Assembly (NCBI GenBank): GCA_041686935.1
Contig: JAWLCW010000004.1
Location: 186,001-250,000, forward strand
DNA length: 64,000 nucleotides
Direction: 5' to 3'
From: Mariniphaga sp041686935
GTDB lineage: Bacteria; Bacteroidota; Bacteroidia; Bacteroidales; Prolixibacteraceae
In this document: in pieces, positions 26,613 through 35,220 of the stretch
How positions within the stretch are numbered: position 1 is the stretch's first letter
How the letters are laid out: each line of letters opens with the position of its first letter
Notes under the pieces: model-generated
What the model saw: the letters and a program-made list of their open reading frames with translations, nothing else
Databases searched by the model: none
What the model was told of the DNA's origin: nothing
Position numbers and translations under genes: made by a program

Positions 26613-27659
26613 ATGAAAAGTAAAAGTTTTAAAAGAGGTTTTGTGAACGGTATTATGCCGGTTTTAATGCTGCTGGCTGTTTTATTCAGCGCATGCAATT
26701 TATCGGAGAGTTCCAAAATCCCGGTTATTTTCGATACCGATGCCAACAACGAAGTGGATGATCAGCATGCGCTGGCCTACCTGCTGTTTAGCGGCGATCA
26801 CTTTAAAGTGGAGGGCGTTACGGTAAATGCCACCAGCGCGCCCACCGGTTATTCCGAAGAATCGGATGTGAGTGATCACTACGAAGAGGCCAAACGGGTG
26901 ATGCAGCTTTGTAGTGAGTTATATGGAAAAATTCCGCTAAAAACCGGTGCAAACGGTTCGTTCGAAGAAATTAAAAACCATATTGGTGCTGCTGAATTCG
27001 ATGGCCACGAAGCAGTTGATTTTATTATAGAACAGGCCATGAAAAAGCGTAACCAAAAGTTGGTTTTGCTGCCGGTGGGCAAACTCACCAACATTGCCCT
27101 GGCGCTGATGAAGGAACCGGCTATTGCCAATAATGTACGAATCGTTTGGCTGGGCTCCAATTACCCGGAACCGGGCGAACATAACCAGGACTGGGACATT
27201 GAATCCATGAATTACATTCTGGATGTGGATGTGCCGTTTGAAATGGTAACCGTACGCTACGGAAAACCATCGGGTACGGCCGCTGTTATGGCTTCCAAAG
27301 ACCAGATTTTGCACCGGATGCCGGGAAAAGGGCCGCAGGTATCAATTCCTGTTACGGGCCGGCATGGCGGCGAATTCACCAATTTTGGTGATTATTCCGT
27401 AAACCTTTTCGAACAATACGGCATGTGGGGCGATCCTCCGGGCAGAGCGCTTTTCGATATGGCTGCGGTGGCAGTAGTTAAAAATCCTGAATGGGCCGAA
27501 ACCCGCGAAATTCCTGTACCCATTTATATGAATGGAAGATGGGTGGAACGCCCAAACAACCCGCGAAAAATTACCCTGTGGGAATGGTTCGATATTTACG
27601 GGATTATGAACGATTTTTTTGTTACAATGGATGATTATAAACTGGTAAAAGCAAAATAA
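26613..27659 (+). CDS. Exported nucleoside hydrolase (IUNH family), second copy
   Basis: 348 residues; lipoprotein signal (FSAC near residue 28). FDTDANNEVDD (Asp41, Asp43, Asp49, Asp50) is the metal motif, and KLVLLPVGKLTNIALAL and RIVWLGSNYPEPGEH are typical later blocks. VTVNATSAPTGYSEES fits the substrate loop. It should release a base and a pentose from a nucleoside or N-glycoside. It differs strongly from the enzyme at 21313, so it is not a recent duplicate and may differ in substrate. Nine bases after the DUF1593 gene and six before paralogue C. Confidence 0.85.
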   Translation: MKSKSFKRGFVNGIMPVLMLLAVLFSACNLSESSKIPVIFDTDANNEVDDQHALAYLLFSGDHFKVEGVTVNATSAPTGYSEESDVSDHYEEAKRVMQLCSELYGKIPLKTGANGSFEEIKNHIGAAEFDGHEAVDFIIEQAMKKRNQKLVLLPVGKLTNIALALMKEPAIANNVRIVWLGSNYPEPGEHNQDWDIESMNYILDVDVPFEMVTVRYGKPSGTAAVMASKDQILHRMPGKGPQVSIPVTGRHGGEFTNFGDYSVNLFEQYGMWGDPPGRALFDMAAVAVVKNPEWAETREIPVPIYMNGRWVERPNNPRKITLWEWFDIYGIMNDFFVTMDDYKLVKAK

Positions 27660-27665
27660 CCGGCG

Positions 27666-29093
27666 ATGAGAAAATTTGGTTATTTACTTTTTATATCCCT
27701 TTTTTTCTGGACTTCTTGCAATGAACAAGCAGTAGAAGGAAAATTTGACGGAATAAAAGTTTATCCTTCAAACACCTGGTACTGGCAATATAAACAAAAG
27801 CCTGTTTTACTGCTTGGCGCCTCGGATTACCACAATATTTTTCAACGCGATGATATGGTGGATGAACTTGAGCTGCTTCAGTCTCATGGTGGTAATTATG
27901 TGCGAAATACAATGGCTTCCAGGGAAATAACCGACGATCATCGTGATTTGTGGCCCTATAAAATTGTTTCAACCACTGAAGATTCGTTAATAAACATTTA
28001 CAACTTGGACCAATGGAACGACGATTATTGGGCAAAATTCGAGCGGATGCTGGAAGAAACAGCCAAAAGGGACATCATAGTTGAAATCGAAATATGGGAA
28101 CGGCACGATTGTTACCGCACCCGAGATCAGGCAGGCTGGCTGCGTCATCCGTTCAACCCAAACAACAACATTAATTTCTCGGAAGAAGAATCGGGAATGC
28201 CAGCCATCGAATGGCCCAACGACTCAAACACACCGGGACATCCTTTTTTTAATACCGTGCCCCCGCTCCAAAACCATCCGTTGGTTTTGAATTACCAAAA
28301 GGCCTTTGTGGATAAAATCCTGTCTTACACTTTCAACTACCATCATGTACTTTACAACATGAACAACGAAACGGTGGAAAGCCAACTTTTTGCCGATTAC
28401 TGGGCGGATTACATTCTTCAAAAAGCAAAGGAAATAAACAAACACATCGAATTTACCGATATGCCCGATGCGCACGATATTACAGATGAAACCATTCTGC
28501 GTGTACTCGAATCGGATGTTTACACTTTTACGGATATTTCGCAGAACAATTTCCAAAAAGGAGATTTGCATTGGGAAAGGATTCAGTATGTGCGGGATAT
28601 TTTAAAAGACAATCCAAAACCCATTACCAACATAAAAATTTACGGCGCCGACTGGTCGCCATGGAATGTTGATTTCTGGGGAGATACAAAGGAAGCAAAA
28701 AACCGCTTTTGGCGCAATATTCTGGGAGGCTGCTCTTCTGCCCGTTTTCATCGCAGACCATGGGGTCTTGGGCATACAGAATTGGCTATGAGTAATGTGT
28801 TGAGCATGCGAATGCTGACCGATGAGATGGATTTTTTCATTCACCGGCCAATGCTGGAACTTCTCTCCGGCCGTGAACCCAACGAAGCATTTTGTATGGC
28901 CATTCCCGGGAAAGAGTATGTGGTATATTTCCCGTCCTCAGGCGAGGTTATGCTGAACGGAGCACCCGGGAAATATCAGGCCAGATGGCTCGATATCGAC
29001 AATTCAGCATGGGAAGATCCTTTTGAATTGGAATTGCCGGCGTCTGTAAAATCAGAGGAAGATAACCACCGGGTTTTGTTTTTAAAACGATAA
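27666..29093 (+). CDS. Exported TIM-barrel glycosidase-like protein, paralogue C
   Basis: 475 residues, lipoprotein signal (TSC near residue 18). The most divergent of the three: NTWYWQYKQKPVLLLGAS, GGNYVRNTMASRE, DIIVEIEIWERHD (in place of WDPWD), VLYNMNNETVES (Glu235) and the strand-seven equivalent TNIKIYGAD. The C-terminal sandwich (YVVYFPSSGEVMLNGA...) is retained. Loss of the WDPWD loop and of the Gly after the NNE Glu suggests a different substrate from A and B. Last of the short-spaced genes before a 76-base gap. Confidence 0.65.
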   Translation: MRKFGYLLFISLFFWTSCNEQAVEGKFDGIKVYPSNTWYWQYKQKPVLLLGASDYHNIFQRDDMVDELELLQSHGGNYVRNTMASREITDDHRDLWPYKIVSTTEDSLINIYNLDQWNDDYWAKFERMLEETAKRDIIVEIEIWERHDCYRTRDQAGWLRHPFNPNNNINFSEEESGMPAIEWPNDSNTPGHPFFNTVPPLQNHPLVLNYQKAFVDKILSYTFNYHHVLYNMNNETVESQLFADYWADYILQKAKEINKHIEFTDMPDAHDITDETILRVLESDVYTFTDISQNNFQKGDLHWERIQYVRDILKDNPKPITNIKIYGADWSPWNVDFWGDTKEAKNRFWRNILGGCSSARFHRRPWGLGHTELAMSNVLSMRMLTDEMDFFIHRPMLELLSGREPNEAFCMAIPGKEYVVYFPSSGEVMLNGAPGKYQARWLDIDNSAWEDPFELELPASVKSEEDNHRVLFLKR

Positions 29094-29169
29094 AAATCGT
29101 ATGGGCATAAAACGATTCTAAAATGCAAAAAGTAAAATTATTGATTAAACATTTTTTGATAGTTAAATA

Positions 29170-31170
29170 ATGACTGAAAGTTCAAATAAAACCAATCACC
29201 TCCTGTACAGGATTTTTTGTACGATTATATATCTGTTTACTGTTAATATAGCATTCGCTCAGGGGGTCTTGCAGGTAAAAGGTAAAAACCTTTTTGATCC
29301 CTGCGGGGAACAGGTTGTACTCCGGGGCGTCAACGAAATGTTTATCTGGTCGGATGATCCTACGGGCGAAAAGATCATTCCCGAAATCGCCAAAACCGGG
29401 GCCAATGTGGTACGGATTGTCTGGTTAACCGATAAGGAAAATGCCAAAGGATCGCCCGAAAACCTCGACAGAATCATTCAGATATGTATAAACAATAAGA
29501 TGTTTCCCATGCCAGAATTGCATGGAGCAACCGGAAAGTGGGACAAACTGAAAGATCAGGTTGAATACTGGACCCGGCCCGATGTGGTGGCTGTTCTGAA
29601 AAAGCATGAATCTTACCTGATGCTCAACATCGCCAACGAGGCAGGCGATCATGCCATAAAAGCGGACCAGTTCAGAAATGATTATAAAGCTTATATCAGC
29701 CGGATAAGGGAAACCGGTTTGCGTTGCCCGATTGTTATTGACGCGTCGGGATGGGGACAAGACCTTAATATTCTGCTCGAAACAGGACCTTCGCTGCTGG
29801 AACACGATCCGTTGAAAAACATTTTGCTGTCGGTACACATGTGGTGGACTGCCGGTGATGGTTCAACAGGGAGAATTACTGAAGGGATTGAAAAGGCTGT
29901 AAAGATGGATCTGCCGCTTATAATTGGCGAATTTGCCCCAATGGGAGTCGGCTGCAAACAATGGATTGACTATAAAACCATAATGGCCCTATCGGAAAAA
30001 TACCAAATCGGATGGCTGGCATGGTCGTGGGGAGCAGTTCGAAATGGCGATTGTCATGAGATGGACATGACTGCCGGGGAAAAACGGGGAACGTTCGATG
30101 GTCTTTATGGTTGGGGTAAGGAAGTAGCTGTAACCGGCCCTTACAGCATTGCCAATACTTCAAAAAAGACTTATTTTCTTGAGAACTTGAGTTGCCCGGA
30201 AAATGGGCATACCGAAAAAATAATTTTTGATACCGATATGGGCTCCGATTGCGACGACGTGGGCGCACTGGCCTTGCTTCATTATTATGCTGATCAGGGA
30301 AAGGCTGAGATACTGGGTTGCATTTACAGTTCGGGAAAAGTTCCCTTTGGTGCCGGAATAGTTGAGGCCATTAATATTTGGTACGGACGGCCCCGGATTC
30401 CAATAGGGGCATATCATGGCAACGAAGTGGGTGATCCCATTGATAAAATGCTGGCAGAAAAACTGGTGAAAGACAGGGCCGCTTTCAAAAACAGAATAAT
30501 ACACAATTCCGATGCGATGGAACAAACCCTTGTTAACCGGCTCATACTTACCAAACAGGAAGATCACAGCGTAACCTACATCACAGTGGGCCATACCAAA
30601 GGTTTGTATGAATTGCTGGTTTCCGAACCCGATGAGATTTCTCCGCTCACAGGCGCCGAACTGGTGGCAAAAAAAATAAAACGATGGGTGGCATTGGGAG
30701 CCTTGAATGCCAATAATAAAGAGAGGCATTTTACCAAAGACTGGAATTTCTTTTTTAACGAAACATCACCTTATACCAAATATCTGGTGGAAAATTTTCC
30801 CCGTCCGGTTTTTTATGTGGATGGCGGTGCAGAAGTTTATACCGGCAAATCGCTTAAAAATACGCCTCCCGAAAATATTGTGCGCACGGCATACCGCGAC
30901 TGGCTTTGGAATGTGGAGAAAAAGACACTCGACGACCAAAGGCCAAGCTGGGATTTGGTAACCGTTTATTTTGCTGTTGAAGGCCCGGGCGAATTTTTGG
31001 AAAGTTCCGGCAAAGGCTGGCTCGAATTTGATTTGGAGAAAGGGTGTCGCTGGAATTCAGGCAAAAGTCAACTCAACCAAACATTCATTCAGCAAAAGGA
31101 AGGAACCAATGAACATTTCGCAGAATACCTGAATAAAATGATCTCAGAAAAACCAAAATTAAAAAATTGA
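29170..31170 (+). CDS. GH5-like glycosidase fused to a nucleoside hydrolase
   Basis: 666 residues with a signal peptide (ending AFAQ near residue 31). Residues 33-330 are a GH5-type barrel: GVLQVKGKNLFDPCGEQVVLRGVN, MLNIANEAG with acid/base Glu157, and LIIGEFAP with nucleophile Glu254, then GWLAWSWGAV. Residues 350-640 are a nucleoside hydrolase: FDTDMGSDCDDVGAL (Asp354 onward), SVTYITVGHTKGLYELL and RWVALGALNANN. Both sets of catalytic residues are present, so both halves may be active. The linker is short (about 20 residues). Such an enzyme could cut a hexosyl backbone and release a pentofuranosyl group from the same substrate; this is inference. No frameshift or internal stop is visible. 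Confidence 0.85.
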   Translation: MTESSNKTNHLLYRIFCTIIYLFTVNIAFAQGVLQVKGKNLFDPCGEQVVLRGVNEMFIWSDDPTGEKIIPEIAKTGANVVRIVWLTDKENAKGSPENLDRIIQICINNKMFPMPELHGATGKWDKLKDQVEYWTRPDVVAVLKKHESYLMLNIANEAGDHAIKADQFRNDYKAYISRIRETGLRCPIVIDASGWGQDLNILLETGPSLLEHDPLKNILLSVHMWWTAGDGSTGRITEGIEKAVKMDLPLIIGEFAPMGVGCKQWIDYKTIMALSEKYQIGWLAWSWGAVRNGDCHEMDMTAGEKRGTFDGLYGWGKEVAVTGPYSIANTSKKTYFLENLSCPENGHTEKIIFDTDMGSDCDDVGALALLHYYADQGKAEILGCIYSSGKVPFGAGIVEAINIWYGRPRIPIGAYHGNEVGDPIDKMLAEKLVKDRAAFKNRIIHNSDAMEQTLVNRLILTKQEDHSVTYITVGHTKGLYELLVSEPDEISPLTGAELVAKKIKRWVALGALNANNKERHFTKDWNFFFNETSPYTKYLVENFPRPVFYVDGGAEVYTGKSLKNTPPENIVRTAYRDWLWNVEKKTLDDQRPSWDLVTVYFAVEGPGEFLESSGKGWLEFDLEKGCRWNSGKSQLNQTFIQQKEGTNEHFAEYLNKMISEKPKLKN

Positions 31171-33872
31171 TGATGAAACAATTTTTTGTCCTGTTAGTGA
31201 TTTTCCTTGTTTTTTTTGTCCGAATTTTTGCAGAATCGGGCGGTGGCGGAGATTTGATAAGCGTAACGCCGGTAACCGACAAAATATTGATGCTTCACCT
31301 GAAAGACGGCCATATTGATACTTATGGAACCTGGGAAACTGTTCAGGATAATGTATTGTATCACGACCCCACAGATTTGGAAAAAGCTGCTCAAAAGGAA
31401 AATTATTTGCTTACCAGCCCGGACGATAAAATTTATTTCTCGGGTCTGAATCCGGTGAACATTAGCCGTAAATCAAAAGGACTGGATTATCAGGGAGGAG
31501 ACATTGAGCCACCTTACATCTGGCAGCACTGGATTTACATTGAATTACCCCACGCAATGCAACAGGGGAAAACCTATACGATAAAGCTCGAAAATATAGC
31601 TGGAAATACAAATGTTTTTAAATTCCTGTTCGATGTAAATAAAATCCGTTCCGAAACGGTACATGTCAATATGGTCGGATTTCCTGAAAAAGGGCCCAAA
31701 ATCGCTTACCTCTCTCACTGGATGGGCGATTTTAACTCGCCGGTTCACAAAGATGGCGGACTTAATCTCGATGAAAAGGAAGGTTCTGAATTCAGAATTA
31801 TTGAATATGCAACAAGAAAAACAGCTTTTAGGGGAACCATTTCAAAAAGGATGGCCAAAACTGAACGTGAAACCACAAATGCTGATTTCCCATCGGAGAA
31901 TTACACCCATGCCGATGTTTGGGAATGTGATTTCAGTACATTCACAACTCCCGGCGAGTATATTATTGCAGTTGACGGTATTGGGTGTTCGTTTCCTTTC
32001 GAAATCGGAAATGACATTACACGCGAACCGTTTTATTTTGCTATGAAAGGTCTCTTTTGGCAGCGGCAGGGTATTGTGAAGGAAATTGAACCAGATTCCA
32101 TCCATCCAAGGGCACATCATCCCGATGATATTGTCTGGCGTTTTGATAAAAACTGGATTGTGGATACCGGTTACGATGAGTCGGGTTTTAATGCCGAATC
32201 TCCGCGGATTTCGGGAATCTGGGGCCACTACTACGATGCCGGCGACTGGGATGGTTACACCCACCACAACCGCGTTCCTGCTCATCTGTTGTTGCTTTTT
32301 GATTTGGCACCCAACCGGTTTTTTGACGGGGAAGTGAATAACCGGTACAAATTGCATGAAGATGATGAGTGGTTTGACGAAGGAAAAAACGGAATACCTG
32401 ATTTGCTTGACGAGGCCGCCTGGCTCATAGAGTTTAACCGAAGGGCGCGACAGGTAATTCTGGAAAATGGTGGTACAGGCGGTGTTCCCGGCTATGTGGG
32501 CCGCGATGCCATTCCTCACAGTAACCGTCTTCCTGCATGGGAGGATACCCGGGATTGGTTTGTTTCCGGCGAAAACCCGCTGGCAACCTTATGGTATGCC
32601 GGCAATGCCGCATATTATGCCATCAATCTGAACCAGTTACACAAAGTTGATAAAACCTCTGGGAATCATCCTCAATACGATGAGTGGCTGACAGAGGCTT
32701 TGGAAGCCTGGAAATGGGCAGACTCCAAAGAGCTTGATACTGAAGAAGGACGAAGGGTGAAAGGGTATGCAGCAGCCTGCCTTTACCGGGCTACAGGCGA
32801 TGAATCTTTTCAGGAAATATTTCAGGATTACTGGAATTGGGAACCCAACAAATCGCACGGCGAAATTGCCGGTGTTAATATCTGGGATGTGGCTGCGGCA
32901 CTGTTCGCACTAATACCGGAGGATAAAAACGGTTTGAATAAAAACCTGCAGCTTGACTGTAAAAATCACATTTTAGCCCGGGCTGACGAGCGGGCTGCCG
33001 ATGTGCTTTCAAATGGTTTTCGAAATGGGATGACAGAAAATCAGTTTCTGCAACTGGGGGCATTTTCCACTGCCAGAACTACCGCTTTGGCAGCGGCTCA
33101 CCGGCTCACCGGAAATAACGATTACCTGGATGTAATACAACACATCGTAAATTATGTGCTTGGCGGAAATCAAATGAATTTGACTTACCTTTCGGGATTG
33201 GGCGAAAGATCTGATCAGTGGATTTTTCAGCCCAGTGCCTACCTTGTAAGCAATAAAAACAGTATGGTTTATACTCCGGAAAATTACATCGGGCAAACCA
33301 GCTATTTTGGAGGCACCGGCCTGTCCAGTCAGTACTGGCAAAAAAAAGGAACCTGGAAATGGTCGGAATATTTTTCAAGGCTTGCTGCCTATCCTCAGGC
33401 TGCTGAACCGCCTTCGGTCTGGCCGGGCGCCGAGCAAAAGTTTCACAACAGGTACAGCATTCAGGGAGCAGAATTTACCATTCACCAGCAAATGAATCAC
33501 ATGATTTTTTCTATGGGATACCTCAAAGCGATGAAAGGTATTTCGCAGGATGAATTTTATTTTGAACCCAGGCCAGAAGTGGTAGTGAATTTTGAAAAAG
33601 GACAATCGTTTTCAGAAACGGGGTGCTGGCTTTCTGTCAATGCTTCAGAAAATACCCGCAGGGTGGAATATTATTATGAATGGCGATACATTGGACAAAG
33701 CACCGAAAAAGAAAACAATTTTCGCTTATTTTGGAAACCCGGTTTTGAAGACAGTACAGAGGTTCTTATAACTGCAGTAGCTTTTAGCGATAAAGGCCGG
33801 AAATCGGTGCCGGCTAATGCAGGCGAAAAACTGGTAATTGTTTCTTCGGAAGTTGAATGCCAGGAGAAATAA
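31170..33872 (+). CDS. Exported GH9 endoglucanase-like enzyme
   Basis: About 900 residues with a signal peptide; start at 31170 or 31173 overlaps the previous stop. Residues about 25-150 are an N-terminal region of beta-type, 160-275 a cellulase Ig-like domain (VHVNMVGFPEKGPKIAYLS), and 285-780 an alpha/alpha6 barrel. DAGDWDGY holds Asp356 and Asp359, the GH9 base motif, and Glu768 in GAEFTIH is the likely proton donor. LTYLSGLGER stands near the usual His motif. The C-terminal 100 residues form an Ig-like domain. GH9 enzymes invert beta-1,4-glucan linkages. The presence of a cellulase-type enzyme ties the cluster to plant biomass or a mixed glycan. Confidence 0.85.
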   Translation: MMKQFFVLLVIFLVFFVRIFAESGGGGDLISVTPVTDKILMLHLKDGHIDTYGTWETVQDNVLYHDPTDLEKAAQKENYLLTSPDDKIYFSGLNPVNISRKSKGLDYQGGDIEPPYIWQHWIYIELPHAMQQGKTYTIKLENIAGNTNVFKFLFDVNKIRSETVHVNMVGFPEKGPKIAYLSHWMGDFNSPVHKDGGLNLDEKEGSEFRIIEYATRKTAFRGTISKRMAKTERETTNADFPSENYTHADVWECDFSTFTTPGEYIIAVDGIGCSFPFEIGNDITREPFYFAMKGLFWQRQGIVKEIEPDSIHPRAHHPDDIVWRFDKNWIVDTGYDESGFNAESPRISGIWGHYYDAGDWDGYTHHNRVPAHLLLLFDLAPNRFFDGEVNNRYKLHEDDEWFDEGKNGIPDLLDEAAWLIEFNRRARQVILENGGTGGVPGYVGRDAIPHSNRLPAWEDTRDWFVSGENPLATLWYAGNAAYYAINLNQLHKVDKTSGNHPQYDEWLTEALEAWKWADSKELDTEEGRRVKGYAAACLYRATGDESFQEIFQDYWNWEPNKSHGEIAGVNIWDVAAALFALIPEDKNGLNKNLQLDCKNHILARADERAADVLSNGFRNGMTENQFLQLGAFSTARTTALAAAHRLTGNNDYLDVIQHIVNYVLGGNQMNLTYLSGLGERSDQWIFQPSAYLVSNKNSMVYTPENYIGQTSYFGGTGLSSQYWQKKGTWKWSEYFSRLAAYPQAAEPPSVWPGAEQKFHNRYSIQGAEFTIHQQMNHMIFSMGYLKAMKGISQDEFYFEPRPEVVVNFEKGQSFSETGCWLSVNASENTRRVEYYYEWRYIGQSTEKENNFRLFWKPGFEDSTEVLITAVAFSDKGRKSVPANAGEKLVIVSSEVECQEK

Positions 33873-33900
33873 AAATTGATAAACTTTTAAACTGATAAAA

Positions 33901-35160
33901 ATGAAATCTTTTGAAGTACTAAAATATTTGAAGTCCGTGGTTGTTGCTTTAACGTTTTTAACAATTATGCTTCCGGCTGAAATCAGCGCTCAGAAATCGG
34001 AGCTTGAAAAATCGATTGATGAGCACCGGAAAGGAGAAATTGTAGTAAAAGCAAAGCCAGGTGCAAAAATTCAAATTGAACAGCAGGAACATGAGTTTTT
34101 GTTTGGATGCGCCATCAGCGATGGGATTTTTAATGGAAGAGCCTCTGATAATGATGTGAAAATGTACAAACAAATTTTCCTTCAGAATTTTAATTCGGCA
34201 GTTACCGAAAATGCGGTGAAATGGCCGGGCATGGAGCGGCGAAAAGGCGAAGTGGATTATTCGCTGGTGGATGCCATGCTGGAATGGACGGAAGAAAACA
34301 ACATACCGCTCAGGGCGCACAACCTCTATTGGGGAATCGAAAAATTTATTCAGCCATGGGTAAAAGAACTTTCGGATGAAGAGCTGGAAGCAACTTTAAA
34401 AAACCGGGCAGAAACGGTTACAGCACGCTACAAGGGACGGTTTGCTGAGTACGATTTGAACAATGAAATGATTCACGGCAATTATTATGAAGATCGTCTG
34501 GGGCTGGATATCACCAAAAAAATGGCGCAATGGGCGCAGAATGGCGATCCGGATATCAAACTTTATCTGAATGATTACGATATTCTTACCGGAAATAAAC
34601 TGGATGAATACATGGCCCACATCCGCGGTTTGCTGGAGCAGGGCGTTCCCATTGCCGGAATCGGTGTTCAGGGGCACCTGCATGCGGAATCCTTCGAACG
34701 CGGCGAACTGAAACGGTCACTCGACTCACTGGCTCAATTCAATTTGCCCATAAAAATTACTGAGTTCAACATGCCCGGGCAGCGATCGAAATATTATCAG
34801 AACCGCGATTTGAAAATGACAGATGAAGAGGAGCAACAAAAAGCAAAAGATTTGGTGGATTATTACAAAATATGTTTTGCACATCCGGCAGTTGACGGAA
34901 TCCTCATGTGGGGATTTTGGGAAGGCGCCAACTGGATACCGCAATCGTCGCTATACAAACGCGACTGGACACCCACACCCGCTGGTGAGGCCTATCAGTT
35001 TCTTATTTTTAAGGAGTGGTGGACCAACAAGACGGGACTTGCAATTAACGGAGAATTATCAATTCCGGCTTTTTACGGAAAATATAAAATCACCGTTGAT
35101 GGTAAAACCAAAGAACTGGATTTTAAAAAAGCTGAAGGGAAAGTAGTAGTGGAGTTTTGA
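33901..35160 (+). CDS. Exported GH10 xylanase-like enzyme
   Basis: 419 residues with a signal peptide (ISAQ near residue 30). A small beta-domain (GEIVVKAKPGAKIQIEQQ) precedes the GH10 barrel: NFNSAVTENAVKWPGMERRKGEVDY, LRAHNLYWG, DLNNEMIHG (acid/base Glu189) and IKITEFNMPG (nucleophile Glu288). GVQGHLH and LMWGFWEGANW are also typical. The extra N-terminal domain is shared by GH10-like proteins from Bacteroidota and Planctomycetota. The substitution of LYWG for the usual LVWH changes a conserved subsite residue, so activity on xylan should not be assumed. Lies 28 bases after the GH9 gene. Confidence 0.85.
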   Translation: MKSFEVLKYLKSVVVALTFLTIMLPAEISAQKSELEKSIDEHRKGEIVVKAKPGAKIQIEQQEHEFLFGCAISDGIFNGRASDNDVKMYKQIFLQNFNSAVTENAVKWPGMERRKGEVDYSLVDAMLEWTEENNIPLRAHNLYWGIEKFIQPWVKELSDEELEATLKNRAETVTARYKGRFAEYDLNNEMIHGNYYEDRLGLDITKKMAQWAQNGDPDIKLYLNDYDILTGNKLDEYMAHIRGLLEQGVPIAGIGVQGHLHAESFERGELKRSLDSLAQFNLPIKITEFNMPGQRSKYYQNRDLKMTDEEEQQKAKDLVDYYKICFAHPAVDGILMWGFWEGANWIPQSSLYKRDWTPTPAGEAYQFLIFKEWWTNKTGLAINGELSIPAFYGKYKITVDGKTKELDFKKAEGKVVVEF

Positions 35161-35220
35161 GTAATAAGATTCATTAATTCAGATGCTTACAATTTAAACA
35201 GTTAAACAAAATTTAGAATC

